A stretch of DNA of 64,000 bases, from positions 5,270,001-5,334,000 of the forward strand of contig OZ244625.1 of assembly GCA_965218555.1 (NCBI GenBank), in the 5' to 3' direction. Source of the DNA: JAPPLB01 sp965218555. GTDB lineage: Bacteria; Acidobacteriota; Terriglobia; Bryobacterales; UBA6623. The position numbers and the translations under genes were made by a program. The notes beneath the pieces are model-generated. The model had not been told where the DNA came from. It made no database searches and saw nothing but the letters and a program-made list of their open reading frames with translations. Numbering within the stretch: the first letter of the stretch is position 1; the number at the start of each line of letters is the position of its first letter. Shown one piece after another: positions 35,366-44,517 of the stretch.

Positions 35366-36415
35366 GTGCCGACGATGCTGTGTATCCACTGTGGTTATTG
35401 GAATGCGGAAGATGAGGCCCGTTGCTCCCACTGTGGCAGGCGGCCTGAGCGGTCCTCCCGAGAAGACGAGCGGCAGTCGCCAGCCGTTTCCTCCTCCGTA
35501 GTGTTGCCGCCTTTAAGCCGAGGCAACCGAAGCGAGATGCGGCCTCTTCCTAGGAAGAAGCAACCCAAGCCCAAGCTCGACGCCTACCGAAGCCGGCAGA
35601 AGGCGCGTCAGGTAGGCTCGGCACCAGCGATGGGATCAACCGAAACAGAGAGACCGGCCGCTCGGCGGCGCAGCAAGGTCATCACGTTTCAGCCATCGAA
35701 TGGGACGGCCGACTCTTCAGAGACCGATATCGGATCCGGAGTCTCGACGGCCAGCGTGATTCAAGGCAGACCCGAAATAGAACTACCCGGCCCCAAACTC
35801 CCTCCGCTGGTTCGCACAACGGTGGTTCAAGAACGCGTCGCGGAGGAAGAGCCAAGCGAAGGGACTCCACTGGAAACACCTCTTCCCGAGACCTCGGCCC
35901 AATCAGGGAGGGGACCGGGAACAGCACCGATGGCCAGACGGCTCGCCGCCGGCGTGATGGACGTTGCGGTCGTATTGGTTGCATTGGGTGTCTTCGTCAG
36001 CGTCTTCCACAACCTTGGAGACACCGTCGGAGCAGACGCGGAGAGCTTTCAAATGCTGGGTTCCGTGTTTCTCGGGCTCCTGTTCTTCTATTGGATCTTC
36101 TATCTGCGATATGTTGGCGAAACCGCGGGCATGACTTGGATGCGACTGCGGATTGTGAGCCTGGACGGTCAACCGCCAAGCGCCTCGCAAAAGTGGGGGC
36201 GGGCGGTGGCTACCATCCTCAGTTTCTGCGCCGCCGGGCTGGGTTTCCTATGGGCGCTGGCGGACGAAGAGAAGCTCACTTGGCACGACCGTATGTCGCA
36301 GACGTACGTAACGGACGAGCCTTCCCCGCCCGCTCGCCCTCCGGTAGCGAGTCTGCTTGGCTCGTCCCCTGCCAAGAACTGGTCTTCGGGCAGCAAGTCA
36401 GACCTGAACGCATAG
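35366..36415 (+). CDS. Zinc-ribbon and RDD-domain membrane protein
   Basis: A 349-residue protein starting with GTG (an ATG at 35375 is an alternative). Residues about 5-25 form a double CXXC zinc ribbon (CIHCGYWNAEDEARCSHC). A long, proline- and charge-rich, probably disordered linker follows to about residue 190. The C-terminal RDD domain begins PMARRLAAGVMDVAVV, has two to three membrane spans, and contains the family pattern GETAGMTWMRLRIVSLDG. The zinc ribbon may bind protein or nucleic acid on the cytoplasmic side. It is divergent from atpHAGDC. The function is unknown. Confidence 0.8.
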   Translation: MPTMLCIHCGYWNAEDEARCSHCGRRPERSSREDERQSPAVSSSVVLPPLSRGNRSEMRPLPRKKQPKPKLDAYRSRQKARQVGSAPAMGSTETERPAARRRSKVITFQPSNGTADSSETDIGSGVSTASVIQGRPEIELPGPKLPPLVRTTVVQERVAEEEPSEGTPLETPLPETSAQSGRGPGTAPMARRLAAGVMDVAVVLVALGVFVSVFHNLGDTVGADAESFQMLGSVFLGLLFFYWIFYLRYVGETAGMTWMRLRIVSLDGQPPSASQKWGRAVATILSFCAAGLGFLWALADEEKLTWHDRMSQTYVTDEPSPPARPPVASLLGSSPAKNWSSGSKSDLNA

Positions 36416-36699
36416 CGCGACCGGTTTGGTACTTGCGGCTCAGTAAGCTGGCTTGGCGAAGCCTCCATCGTCCCATCTGAGGGTCTTCCGAACCGGAGTA
36501 CGTGTTAGCTCCGGTTGCATGCCAGCGTGGGGGAGTGCGTCGAAGACCGACGACGGGTCGGGGTAATCGCCGGGCGGGCTCAGTCATCGAAATCGTTCAT
36601 GGGTGGAAGAACGAAGAGTTCGCGGTCGGCTTCGGGGGGCGCATCGAGAACACTGCAGGCACAGCGGTTCGAGTAGGCTCGGGGCGGCCCCGGACGGGA

Positions 36700-39075
36700 T
36701 TAGAACCGAAGACGCAGTTGTATGGCGCCCTGGCGACCCGGCGCCAGAGCGGTGCCGGAAAACAGGCCGCTGAAGTTGATCACGTTGAGCCGGTCGGTCA
36801 CATTGCGGATGTCGAATTGCAGCGTGGCTTGGCGCGAGTCCTTCGCCCAAATGCGCGTGCCGATCGAAAAGTCGATGCTCAGATTCGGGCGTACCCTTCC
36901 TCGTTCGAAGTTGACCTTGTCCAGTATGGCTTGCAAAATTGGCTGCGCTTGCCCCTCATCGTCACTGTCCTCATCCTCCTCTTCATCGACGTCGTCATCG
37001 TCTTCCAGTTCTACGGGAAGGCCGCTACCGTATCGGAGACCCGCCGAAGCCCAGACCCGAGGATGGAGTTGGAACCGGACCATCGTCGCGACCGTGTTTC
37101 TCTGATCCTGGCTGATCGCGAACTCTTCGACGACATCCCGAAGCTCTTCCGCTTCACCTCCCTCGACGAACAGCCCCCCCGTGACGGGTGAGGATGTAAG
37201 GCCCAGCATATTCGAATAGCTTGCCACTGCGGAAATTCCGCGCCATCGAGGCGTTTCGAGCCGCACCTCTGTACCCTCGACTTCAGCCGAATCGAACGTG
37301 ATAGGAAACGAGAGTCCGGTGTTCAGGAAGACATCGTCATCGATGGCATTGCGAATGCTCCGCCAGTAGTGTTTGATTTCGAGCCTCGTTATGTCTCCGA
37401 ACGGCTTGCGCATACCGACTTCGAAGAAGTGCGCGCGGCTCGCGGGCACGGACAAGGATCCTTCGACGTCATCGAGACCGAGGCCTGCCGCGGCGCTGCT
37501 CAATAGAAGGTTCTGAATCGGCGGAGGCTGGAAAATGCGGTCGTAGGAAGCGTAGAACTGCAGGGCCGCTCCGGGGATATAGTAGCTTGCCGCCAAGCGG
37601 GGGCTGACGGCTCTGTCCGAAATCAGAAGACTGTAGTGGTCGAACCGAACGCCGAGACTTGCCGCGAAGTTCCCGGCCCGAATATGGTCCTGGATAAACA
37701 GGCTTGCATCCGTGCTCCTTTTCCGGTCTCGGAAATCGATATCGAATTCGGGCAGTTCGTCGGGCTCGGCCGCCAAGAAGCGCTCTCGGGTCCCGTTCAG
37801 TCGCACGTCGCCCCCGATCTTCAGCGTGTGGTGCTCCTCGTCGACGGTGAGGTCGCCGGTAAGGGCTCCTTCTCGAAAGCCCCGATCCTGCAAGACGTAA
37901 ACCGGGGTCGAAAGTGTGTTGCTCCACAATTCGGAGGTCAGGTCACGGACCATGCCTCGGATCGAAATCAATGTCCTGGCTGAGAACGCGCTCTGGTAGT
38001 GGATCTGTCCCGCCGATTCGCTCGACTTCCGGTCTTGCCGCTGGCCGGCTTCCTGCTGAACCAAGTCGTTCGGGACGAGGAAGCCGGTTTGGTTCGTGCG
38101 AGCGTAGAAGGTCAATCGGTCACGTGAACGCAGATCACGCGCGAAGCGCACGTTGACGCCTTTGGAATGTCCGCGGTTAGTGAAGTTCTCTATCGAAGGC
38201 GGATCGAGGTATCGGTCCGTCAAACCGCCAAACACTCCAACGGAGACTTCCGTTCGTTTCCGAGCGTACTGGTGCGACAACGCAGCGCCCCTCGACCAGT
38301 AGCTTCCGCCTTGCAGGTCCGCTGTAAAGTGGTGTCCTTCCAAATCAGTTCGTCGCGTATCGAGTGCGATCACGCCACCCAGCCTACGGCCGTATTCGGC
38401 TGGAATCCCGGCCGTGAGGAGACTCACGGCTTCGAATTCAGTGTTCTCGAAGGGGGGGGCGAATGCGATCGACCTGTTGTCGTAGAGGGGCATTCCGTCA
38501 ATCACGTATTGGGTGTCGTATTCAGAACCGCGGGGGTGCAGGACGGCGTTGGCCTCGAGCAACCAGCCCGGCATCGTCGTGACGACATCGACGGTACTCC
38601 TCCCCAGCGTCGTCCCGAGCGTCCGGTCGAGGGATTGACGACCGGCTCGCATGGCCACGGACGGTTGAAGCGGTTCGAACAGGGGAGACGGATCACTTAC
38701 CGTGATCTCCTCGGTCACAGGCGCTATCTTCAAGATCACTTTGATCGATTGCGGGACTGCGGATCGGAACTCGACTTGTCGTCCAAACGCTTCGAACCCG
38801 GGATGGCGCACCGTAAGCCGGTAGGTGCCTGGCGGAACCCTACGTATTACTGCGTTACCTCCTAGATCCGCTAGAGCCGTCGCGACGAATTCCAGACTTC
38901 TCGAAGCGAGTTCGAGGCTCGCCGGAATCCCTCGCCCGCTCGGGTCCAGCACCTGGACCTCGAGCCGGCCGTCCATCCATTGCGAGTACCCAGCGGGGAC
39001 GAGAGCCAAGTACACCGCAAGCGCAGCCGCAGCGAAACATGACTGTACCGATGGGAGGGTTGGTACTGGCTGCAC
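36700..39075 (-). CDS. TonB-dependent receptor-like outer-membrane protein
   Basis: A 791-residue protein with a signal peptide, an N-terminal CarboxypepD_reg-like beta-sandwich (GRLEVQVLDPSGRGIPASLEL ... VPPGTYRLTVRHPGFE, given in pieces), a plug-like region with YVIDGMPLYDNRS and IPAEYGRRLGGVI, and a 22-strand barrel. The C-terminus LRLRF ends with an aromatic, as expected for BAM recognition. No TonB box is obvious. An extracellular loop near residue 690-715 is almost entirely Asp/Glu (EDDDDVDEEEDEDSDDE), which is unusual. The likely ligand is unknown; the acidic loop suggests cations or a basic partner. It has no close operon partner. Confidence 0.85.
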   Translation of the reverse strand: MQPVPTLPSVQSCFAAAALAVYLALVPAGYSQWMDGRLEVQVLDPSGRGIPASLELASRSLEFVATALADLGGNAVIRRVPPGTYRLTVRHPGFEAFGRQVEFRSAVPQSIKVILKIAPVTEEITVSDPSPLFEPLQPSVAMRAGRQSLDRTLGTTLGRSTVDVVTTMPGWLLEANAVLHPRGSEYDTQYVIDGMPLYDNRSIAFAPPFENTEFEAVSLLTAGIPAEYGRRLGGVIALDTRRTDLEGHHFTADLQGGSYWSRGAALSHQYARKRTEVSVGVFGGLTDRYLDPPSIENFTNRGHSKGVNVRFARDLRSRDRLTFYARTNQTGFLVPNDLVQQEAGQRQDRKSSESAGQIHYQSAFSARTLISIRGMVRDLTSELWSNTLSTPVYVLQDRGFREGALTGDLTVDEEHHTLKIGGDVRLNGTRERFLAAEPDELPEFDIDFRDRKRSTDASLFIQDHIRAGNFAASLGVRFDHYSLLISDRAVSPRLAASYYIPGAALQFYASYDRIFQPPPIQNLLLSSAAAGLGLDDVEGSLSVPASRAHFFEVGMRKPFGDITRLEIKHYWRSIRNAIDDDVFLNTGLSFPITFDSAEVEGTEVRLETPRWRGISAVASYSNMLGLTSSPVTGGLFVEGGEAEELRDVVEEFAISQDQRNTVATMVRFQLHPRVWASAGLRYGSGLPVELEDDDDVDEEEDEDSDDEGQAQPILQAILDKVNFERGRVRPNLSIDFSIGTRIWAKDSRQATLQFDIRNVTDRLNVINFSGLFSGTALAPGRQGAIQLRLRF

Positions 39076-39402
39076 TTCTTATTGCTCTTGACTGGAGCGA
39101 TTCCAAGACTACTGCAAATTAGTCTACCTGTCTGCGAACGACCCGATGTAACCATCCGGATTCCGGATCCAAGAGTTCTGAGCTCTGGTTCAAACTCTAT
39201 CTCCGAGAACCTGTCAAGCCCACCCGGACTGGATCATGAGCGAGGTCCACACCCGTGACGAGTCACAGCCATATGAACGGATGCGGCTCGCACTTCGAAT
39301 CCGGTGTCCGCGGTGTCCCACCGCCCCTGGAAATACGTAGAACGGCGGGGGTCGGCCGAGTTGCATTGTGTCCGTCACCTAAAGGCGCTACGATTTGTTC
39401 TT

Positions 39403-39846
39403 GTGGCGCTGAAGATCCTTGTACTTTGCACCGGCAACTCCTGCCGCAGCCAGATGGCGGAGGGGCTGTTGAAGTCGTTCGATCCGCGCATCGAAGCCTA
39501 CTCGGCAGGAACCCGGCCTGGGGCGCAGGTGAACCCTCATGCGACCCGCGTCATGAAGGAGATCGGGCTCGATATCTCCGGTGGCTACCCCAAGACGGTT
39601 GACGGCTTTCTCAACAAGGAGATCGATTACGTCATCACGGTCTGCGGGGACGCCGACGAGAACTGCCCTGTTTTTCAAGGCAGCGTCGGCCGGCGGATGC
39701 ACATCGGGTTTCCTGATCCGGCCGAAGCGACTGGCGCCGAGGAGGAAATCCTTGGCGTTTTCCGGCAGTCGCGAGACAACATCAAAGCCAAGTTCCAGGA
39801 ACTCTACGAGTCGGAGTTGAAAACGAAGCTCGACGCGGCGAGCTAG
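39403..39846 (+). CDS. arsC: Arsenate reductase, thioredoxin-coupled type
   Basis: About 147 residues from the GTG at 39403, which places the family N-terminus correctly; longer starts exist but add no conserved sequence. The low-molecular-weight phosphatase loop C9-TGNSC-R15 carries the nucleophile, and C81 and C88 in TVCGDADENCP are the relay cysteines of the Staphylococcus/Bacillus ArsC type. GFPDPAEATG near the end matches the family's DDPA segment. The enzyme would reduce arsenate to arsenite. No arsenite exporter or ArsR is adjacent. Confidence 0.88.
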   Translation: MALKILVLCTGNSCRSQMAEGLLKSFDPRIEAYSAGTRPGAQVNPHATRVMKEIGLDISGGYPKTVDGFLNKEIDYVITVCGDADENCPVFQGSVGRRMHIGFPDPAEATGAEEEILGVFRQSRDNIKAKFQELYESELKTKLDAAS

Positions 39847-39861
39847 GCGGCGCCGCGCATT

Positions 39862-40704
39862 CTAGAGCCCTAGCAGATCCAATGTCGGGCTGTGGATCAA
39901 AGCGTCGATCTCTTCTTCGGTAAACCGGGGCAACCCCGTGCCCTCGACCATGCGGTTGATATTGTGCAAGGCGTCCAGCGTGGCTTCGGTCGTGGTAAAC
40001 GGAAAGTCGGTCCCATAGAGCAGCTTCTCCCAGACGCCGTATTCCCTGGCGAGCATCAGGCCGTTGAAGAACTGCCACGGCCGATAGTGCAGAGCCGAGA
40101 TATCGGAGAAGAAATTCGGCTGCTTGCGGATCATCACGATCGTGTCTTCCATCCACGGATGGCCCAGGTGGGCAATGATCATCTTCAGATCCGGGAACTG
40201 GAGCGCCACGTCTTCCAATAGGATCGGCAGTGAGTATTTCAGCGGCGCTTTCGTCGGGAACGTTGTCCCCTGGTGAATCATGATCGGCAGCTGGTGCGCT
40301 TCGCAGAACTCGTAGACGGGCATCATACGGTTGTCCGTCGGATGGATGTTCTGGTAGATCGGGCCGAGCTTGACCCCCTTGAGCCCCAGCTTCCATCCGT
40401 GCTCCAAGGTGTCGCGTACCTTGTCCACATGCGGATCGACCGCCGCGAATCCGATGACCTTCTCGGGGTGTTGATTCTGGTAGTCCGCGATGTACTCATT
40501 GGGCGTCATGATGCCGGAGTGAGCAGCGCGCATTCCGAAGACAATCACCTTGTCCACGCCGTTCATGGCCGCCATGTGCCGTTCCGGCGGCACGTGCAGA
40601 TCCATCTTCTTGCCTTTGGCGCGAGCATTGGCCTCCGCCACAAACCCCTCGCTAATGTGCCCCGGATACTCCCAAATATGGCTATGGCAATCAACAATCA
40701 TCAC
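39862..40704 (-). CDS. Amidohydrolase 2 family protein
   Basis: A 280-residue TIM-barrel hydrolase or decarboxylase of the amidohydrolase-related (PF04909) group. The metal-site pattern is visible: DCHSHIWE at the N-terminus, GVKLGPIYQNIHP, MIHQGT, IIAHLGHPW and the late LLYGTDFPF aspartate. Related enzymes cleave lactones or decarboxylate aromatic and keto acids. It is convergent with arsC (15 bp apart) and divergent from a second amidohydrolase gene 500 bp away, suggesting a shared catabolic theme. Confidence 0.85.
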   Translation of the reverse strand: MMIVDCHSHIWEYPGHISEGFVAEANARAKGKKMDLHVPPERHMAAMNGVDKVIVFGMRAAHSGIMTPNEYIADYQNQHPEKVIGFAAVDPHVDKVRDTLEHGWKLGLKGVKLGPIYQNIHPTDNRMMPVYEFCEAHQLPIMIHQGTTFPTKAPLKYSLPILLEDVALQFPDLKMIIAHLGHPWMEDTIVMIRKQPNFFSDISALHYRPWQFFNGLMLAREYGVWEKLLYGTDFPFTTTEATLDALHNINRMVEGTGLPRFTEEEIDALIHSPTLDLLGL

Positions 40705-41203
40705 TCACGGTTCCTCGTTTGTACGCCCCACTGCTCGGTAAGGCACCTCATTGTATACTGCGGTGTGCCTTGGCCCAGAGCCCATTGGCGGCCTGCCCCT
40801 CCCGCCTTCGCCGACGGACATGAGTCGTCCGGCAATGCACCCTGCAAAGGAGAGTCCCTCCACCCCTCCGGTACGTATTGATCTTCCTCGGTTCCGCAGA
40901 CGCGGCCGTGCTGTTAGGCGAAACCCGGCCCTGTCTACTGGGGCTGTTCCTGATCGACAGCGGACATACCACCATGCGTGATAACCCATTCCTGAATGTC
41001 AACAGCGCCGGACACCGGGAGGGCTCCGACGACCCGAGATGCAACGATGGGCCCGACGAACCGGTCATGCGGCCTACCGGCTTCACGCGGGTCAAAGTCA
41101 TTTCCAGACTTGGAATGGAGTCCGCCTGCATCGACGCCGCCTCGGGAGTAATTCCGCTAGATCATCAAACCGCTGAAAACGAGTGCCGGGAGAACGGAGC
41201 AAC
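40705..41203. other. 500-bp divergent intergenic region
   Basis: This gap separates two divergent amidohydrolase genes. Short frames exist on both strands but none has motifs or a good start. GTATACT near 40752 could be a -10 element. I see no repeat-family copy or RNA gene. Confidence 0.4.
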
Positions 41204-42202
41204 ATGACCGCATCTTTTTTTGCAGTCCAGGATCACGATCGTGAACTCTTCGAACGCGAGTTAAACGACTTTCTGCCCGAGCGCATCTTCGATGCCCACG
41301 CGCACCTTTACGCCAAGGAACACTTCCGCGACGGCGCGCCGGGCATCGTCGGTGAAGGGCCCGAGTCGGTCGGCCTCGAGGTCTACATCAATTCGATGAA
41401 CGAACTGACTCCCGGACGCCGTTATTCCGGCCTCTTCTTTGGGTTTCCGAATGCGCATCTCGATATGGAGGCGGCGAACAACTTCCTGGCTGCAGAGGTA
41501 AGAGCCGACCCGCACTCACGCGCCCAGATGCTCGTTCGCCCTGGCATGGATGCCGAGTACGTACGTGAAACGGTGCGGCGCAATAACTTCGCCGGCCTCA
41601 AGTGCTACCACGTATGGGCTACCGAACAGCCGACCTTTCAGGCCAAGGTGGAAAGCTACTTGCCGGAAGAGCATGTGCGCGTGGCCCACGAGGAAGGGCT
41701 TTCGATCACGCTTCACATGGTGCGTAATCGCGCTATGGCCGACCCGCTCAATCAGCAGACAATCCGCGCCTTCGCAGAGCGATATCCGAAAATGCGTTTC
41801 ATCCTGGCGCACGCGGCGCGCGGATTCAATCCGCACCACACCATTGAGGGCATCGGTGCGCTACGGGGCCTTCGCAACGTGTGGTGTGACACGAGCGCCG
41901 TGACCGACGGCGGTGCGTTCGAGGCAATCATCGAGACGCTCGGGCACGACCGTCTGCTCTTCGGCGCTGACTTCCCTGTTACGCATGAACGCGGCCGTTG
42001 CGTCGCTATCGGTGATTCGTTCTTGTGGCTTTCGGAAAGCAACACCAAGTTCGATGTCGCTTACGCAGACCTTCGGCCGACGCTGGTCGGTTTGGAGTCC
42101 CTGCGCGTCCTCAAGACCGCCTGCCGCAACATGCGGCTCAGCGATTCTCAGATCGAAGACGTTTTCTGGAGCAACGCCGCTTCGATTTATGAACTGAGCT
42201 AG
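41204..42202 (+). CDS. Amidohydrolase 2 family protein
   Basis: The ATG at 41204 follows GGGAGAACGGAGCAAC and gives 332 residues. Metal-site motifs of the PF04909 amidohydrolases are present: FDAHAHLY near residue 33, LKCYHVW, ITLHMVR, FILAHAARGFNP and LLFGADFPVTHE. The protein resembles uronate- or lactone-acting members, but the substrate is not decided by sequence. It converges with the PhyH gene, only four bases apart. Confidence 0.83.
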   Translation: MTASFFAVQDHDRELFERELNDFLPERIFDAHAHLYAKEHFRDGAPGIVGEGPESVGLEVYINSMNELTPGRRYSGLFFGFPNAHLDMEAANNFLAAEVRADPHSRAQMLVRPGMDAEYVRETVRRNNFAGLKCYHVWATEQPTFQAKVESYLPEEHVRVAHEEGLSITLHMVRNRAMADPLNQQTIRAFAERYPKMRFILAHAARGFNPHHTIEGIGALRGLRNVWCDTSAVTDGGAFEAIIETLGHDRLLFGADFPVTHERGRCVAIGDSFLWLSESNTKFDVAYADLRPTLVGLESLRVLKTACRNMRLSDSQIEDVFWSNAASIYELS

Positions 42203-42206
42203 CCGA

Positions 42207-43052
42207 CTATTGCCCGTCCCAACGGCTTGGGTTAAGCGCCGGCGCTTCGATGCGCATGTTCGCCGGCTTGTTGCCGACGTTGATATCCGCCCGTCGCTGA
42301 TTTCGATCACCCATCAGCCTCTGCACTGCCTGCGGAAGCTTCGCCACTTCGTCCCAATCCCAATCCTCCACCTCTGCGAGCGGGCCCGCCCAAGCCGGGC
42401 GGAAGGCCGCAGCCAGCATCTCCCGCGGACAGTCACCGCGATTCGGGAAATTTCCGTGAAAGACCTTGTAGTTGAGAAATACGGCTGAGCCGGCCCTTGT
42501 TGTCACCATCACCTGTTCGGGATGCCCCTCATAGCGGTTATAGGGATTTCCCTCCGCATGCAATGAAAGGTGCGACCGCGGGAGCACCCGAAACGGCGAA
42601 ACTTCCGGGGTGAGGTCGTCGAGGTAATAAAGGACCCGAATCATCACCGGACAGGTATGTTTCGCTCCGAAAATCGCGGACCCATAAGGCTGCCCGTCGG
42701 TATGGAAGCTCACCCCCGGGTGTCCCGGTTCGGACCTTGCATAATCGTAGCTCATCAGCACGAGATCATCACCGAAGACCTTGCGGAGAAACTCCGCCGT
42801 ACGAGGATGCGCGATCAACTCAGTGATCGCCCCACCGCAAAACTGCACAGCCGGACAACCTCTCTGGCGCGGCGAGTAGTCCACCGCGCGGGTTTCGAGT
42901 CGCGCCGTTTCCGCCTTGAGGCGGGCGAGTTGCTCAGCCGAAAGCAAGTCGGGAATCACCAGATATCCCTCCAGCTCGAGCTGCCGCAGTTGCTCGCCGA
43001 AACCAAGCTTCGACCAATCTCGATCATCGAGGATGTATTCTTTGGGGGTCAT
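42207..43052 (-). CDS. Phytanoyl-CoA dioxygenase (PhyH) family protein
   Basis: The start MTPKEYILDD at 43052 is preferred, since a longer frame only translates the adjacent repeat element. The 281-residue protein is an Fe(II)/2-oxoglutarate oxygenase. H117 and D119 (FHTDGQ) plus H199 (KVFHGNF) form the iron triad, and R210 (PREMLAAAFR) fits the 2-oxoglutarate contact. Bacterial PhyH proteins hydroxylate diverse small molecules, so the substrate is open. It lies downstream of the MFS gene on the same strand with repeat copy C filling the gap. Confidence 0.88.
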   Translation of the reverse strand: MTPKEYILDDRDWSKLGFGEQLRQLELEGYLVIPDLLSAEQLARLKAETARLETRAVDYSPRQRGCPAVQFCGGAITELIAHPRTAEFLRKVFGDDLVLMSYDYARSEPGHPGVSFHTDGQPYGSAIFGAKHTCPVMIRVLYYLDDLTPEVSPFRVLPRSHLSLHAEGNPYNRYEGHPEQVMVTTRAGSAVFLNYKVFHGNFPNRGDCPREMLAAAFRPAWAGPLAEVEDWDWDEVAKLPQAVQRLMGDRNQRRADINVGNKPANMRIEAPALNPSRWDGQ

Positions 43053-43059
43053 TTGCAGA

Positions 43060-43235
43060 CCTGCCTTTCGCGTCACCTGGCGAGACGAAGTGCGTGAAAA
43101 GGCCGTCAGGACGAGTCGCGAGCCGCTTGGAGTGCGGAAGTGTACTTGATAGTCCATCGAGCAGGGCCGGCAAGCTCAACGAAGTCATGGCGCTCCTACC
43201 GCTCGCTTCGGCCGTCAGGCGGGGAGGAAGGCAGC
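43060..43235 (-). repeat. Dispersed repeat family 1, copy C (reverse orientation)
   Basis: Read on the minus strand this 176-bp copy aligns over its length with the copies at 3731 and 50189, including CCTGACGGCCGAAGC, GCCATGACTTCGTTG, CAAGCGGCTCGCG and CACGCACTTCG. It is the most diverged complete copy. It fills the gap between the MFS and PhyH genes, and its first 40 bp encode the last residues of the MFS protein. Confidence 0.8.
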
Positions 43236-44494
43236 TTTTTCCCTCCGCCGCGCTCTCGGATGCGGGATACCAGACCCATCGATACTGCGGCTGCCACCAA
43301 CCCAAATATGAAGCTCGCGGGAAAGCCCCAGATGTCCGCCAACCCGCCATGCATGGCCGGCGCAAAACTTGAAACAGGGGGAGCAAGCTGAATCAGCGCC
43401 AGATTCCGTGTTCCCGCTTCGGCGGAAGAGAGGACCGCAACGAAATTCGGGAAATACGTCCCACCCAGTTCGCCGGCTCCGATAAACCCAAACGAGAGCA
43501 AGTAAGCAAATCCGGGGACACCCCAGCCCCACAGAATGCCAACCGCCAGCAGAGCCACCGACGTGAACGCGCTCGAGCGCAAGCCGTAGCGCAACGCGAT
43601 CCAGCCGAGCAAGTAGCCGCCAATCGCCTTGCAACCGAACCTCAGCGCCATCATCACACCCGAGTAGTCCTGCGGGTCCACGCCGATCGCCTCCTTCGAA
43701 TACAGCGAAAGGTTTGGGATGATCGCCAGCGTCAAGTACCACAGCCAGTAACCCAACCATGCCAACCGTAACGAGGTGGACGCCGCGAACTCCTTCACCG
43801 CAAGCACGAGATGTCCGAAGAACGGCCGTCGCGGCTCGTCCGCTAGCGGCGCAAGGTCGTAGCGGCTGCTGATGTACGCCACACCGGCGATACACGGTAT
43901 CGCCGTCAAGTACACCATCGCGAAGTCATAGGGAAACGCAAACCACGTAAACTGCGGGTCGAGCACCCACTGTGCGAAGAGCGACCCGACCACGGCGGCC
44001 AGTGGTGTGAGAGTGAAGGTCCGCTTCAGCACGCGAATCCGCCCCTCAGATGTCGTGCCGCGTGTCAAGCACTGCAACTGAAAGATCATCGAAGTCGAGC
44101 TCGACAATCCTTGAAACAAGCCTTGCAAGATCAGCGCGCCGATACGAACCGATGTCGAAAACGGCAGCACCAGCGTCAAGAACACCAACGTCAGCACGAT
44201 TGCCGTCATCACGTTGGCCCACACGACGACGTGCTTCTCGAAGCGGTGCGGCGCCAGCCATGACATGATCAGCGGCGCGAACGAACCAAACTTGTACACC
44301 GCCAATGGCAGATTCGCCACCGTGGCGCTCGCCTCGAGCTTGTCGATCAGCGCCGCCTGCACAATCCCGATGTAGACTGCGGGCGCTGCAAAATAGATGA
44401 GTATGTAGCTCACCAGAAAAATCCCGCCGTTGCGGCGGGTCATCTCTTCGGTGATCTGGCTTGCGTAGGAATCCAGCCGTGTGGGGCTTGCCAT
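43196..44494 (-). CDS. MFS transporter
   Basis: A 432-residue membrane protein with about 12 hydrophobic segments and a cytoplasmic central loop (ISSRYDLAPLADEPRRP), as in major facilitator transporters. Conserved RYG-type loops occur at ALRYGLRSS. The last 13 residues or so (KLPSSPPDGRSER) are encoded inside repeat copy C, so the original C-terminus was probably replaced when the element inserted; this should not harm the transporter core. It lies 23 bp after the DapA-type lyase gene and probably imports the compound this gene cluster degrades. Confidence 0.85.
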   Translation of the reverse strand: MASPTRLDSYASQITEEMTRRNGGIFLVSYILIYFAAPAVYIGIVQAALIDKLEASATVANLPLAVYKFGSFAPLIMSWLAPHRFEKHVVVWANVMTAIVLTLVFLTLVLPFSTSVRIGALILQGLFQGLSSSTSMIFQLQCLTRGTTSEGRIRVLKRTFTLTPLAAVVGSLFAQWVLDPQFTWFAFPYDFAMVYLTAIPCIAGVAYISSRYDLAPLADEPRRPFFGHLVLAVKEFAASTSLRLAWLGYWLWYLTLAIIPNLSLYSKEAIGVDPQDYSGVMMALRFGCKAIGGYLLGWIALRYGLRSSAFTSVALLAVGILWGWGVPGFAYLLSFGFIGAGELGGTYFPNFVAVLSSAEAGTRNLALIQLAPPVSSFAPAMHGGLADIWGFPASFIFGLVAAAVSMGLVSRIRERGGGKKLPSSPPDGRSER

Positions 44495-44517
44495 GAAAGG
44501 TTCCGCCTACAAACTTC

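Noticed and set aside
39170..39210. A tRNA-like GGTTC-A-A-CTC stretch
   Set aside because: No acceptor stem or anticodon arm can be paired around it.
43053..43157. Longer N-terminus for the PhyH protein
   Set aside because: The added residues come from repeat copy C and match translated copies of the repeat elsewhere, not PhyH proteins.
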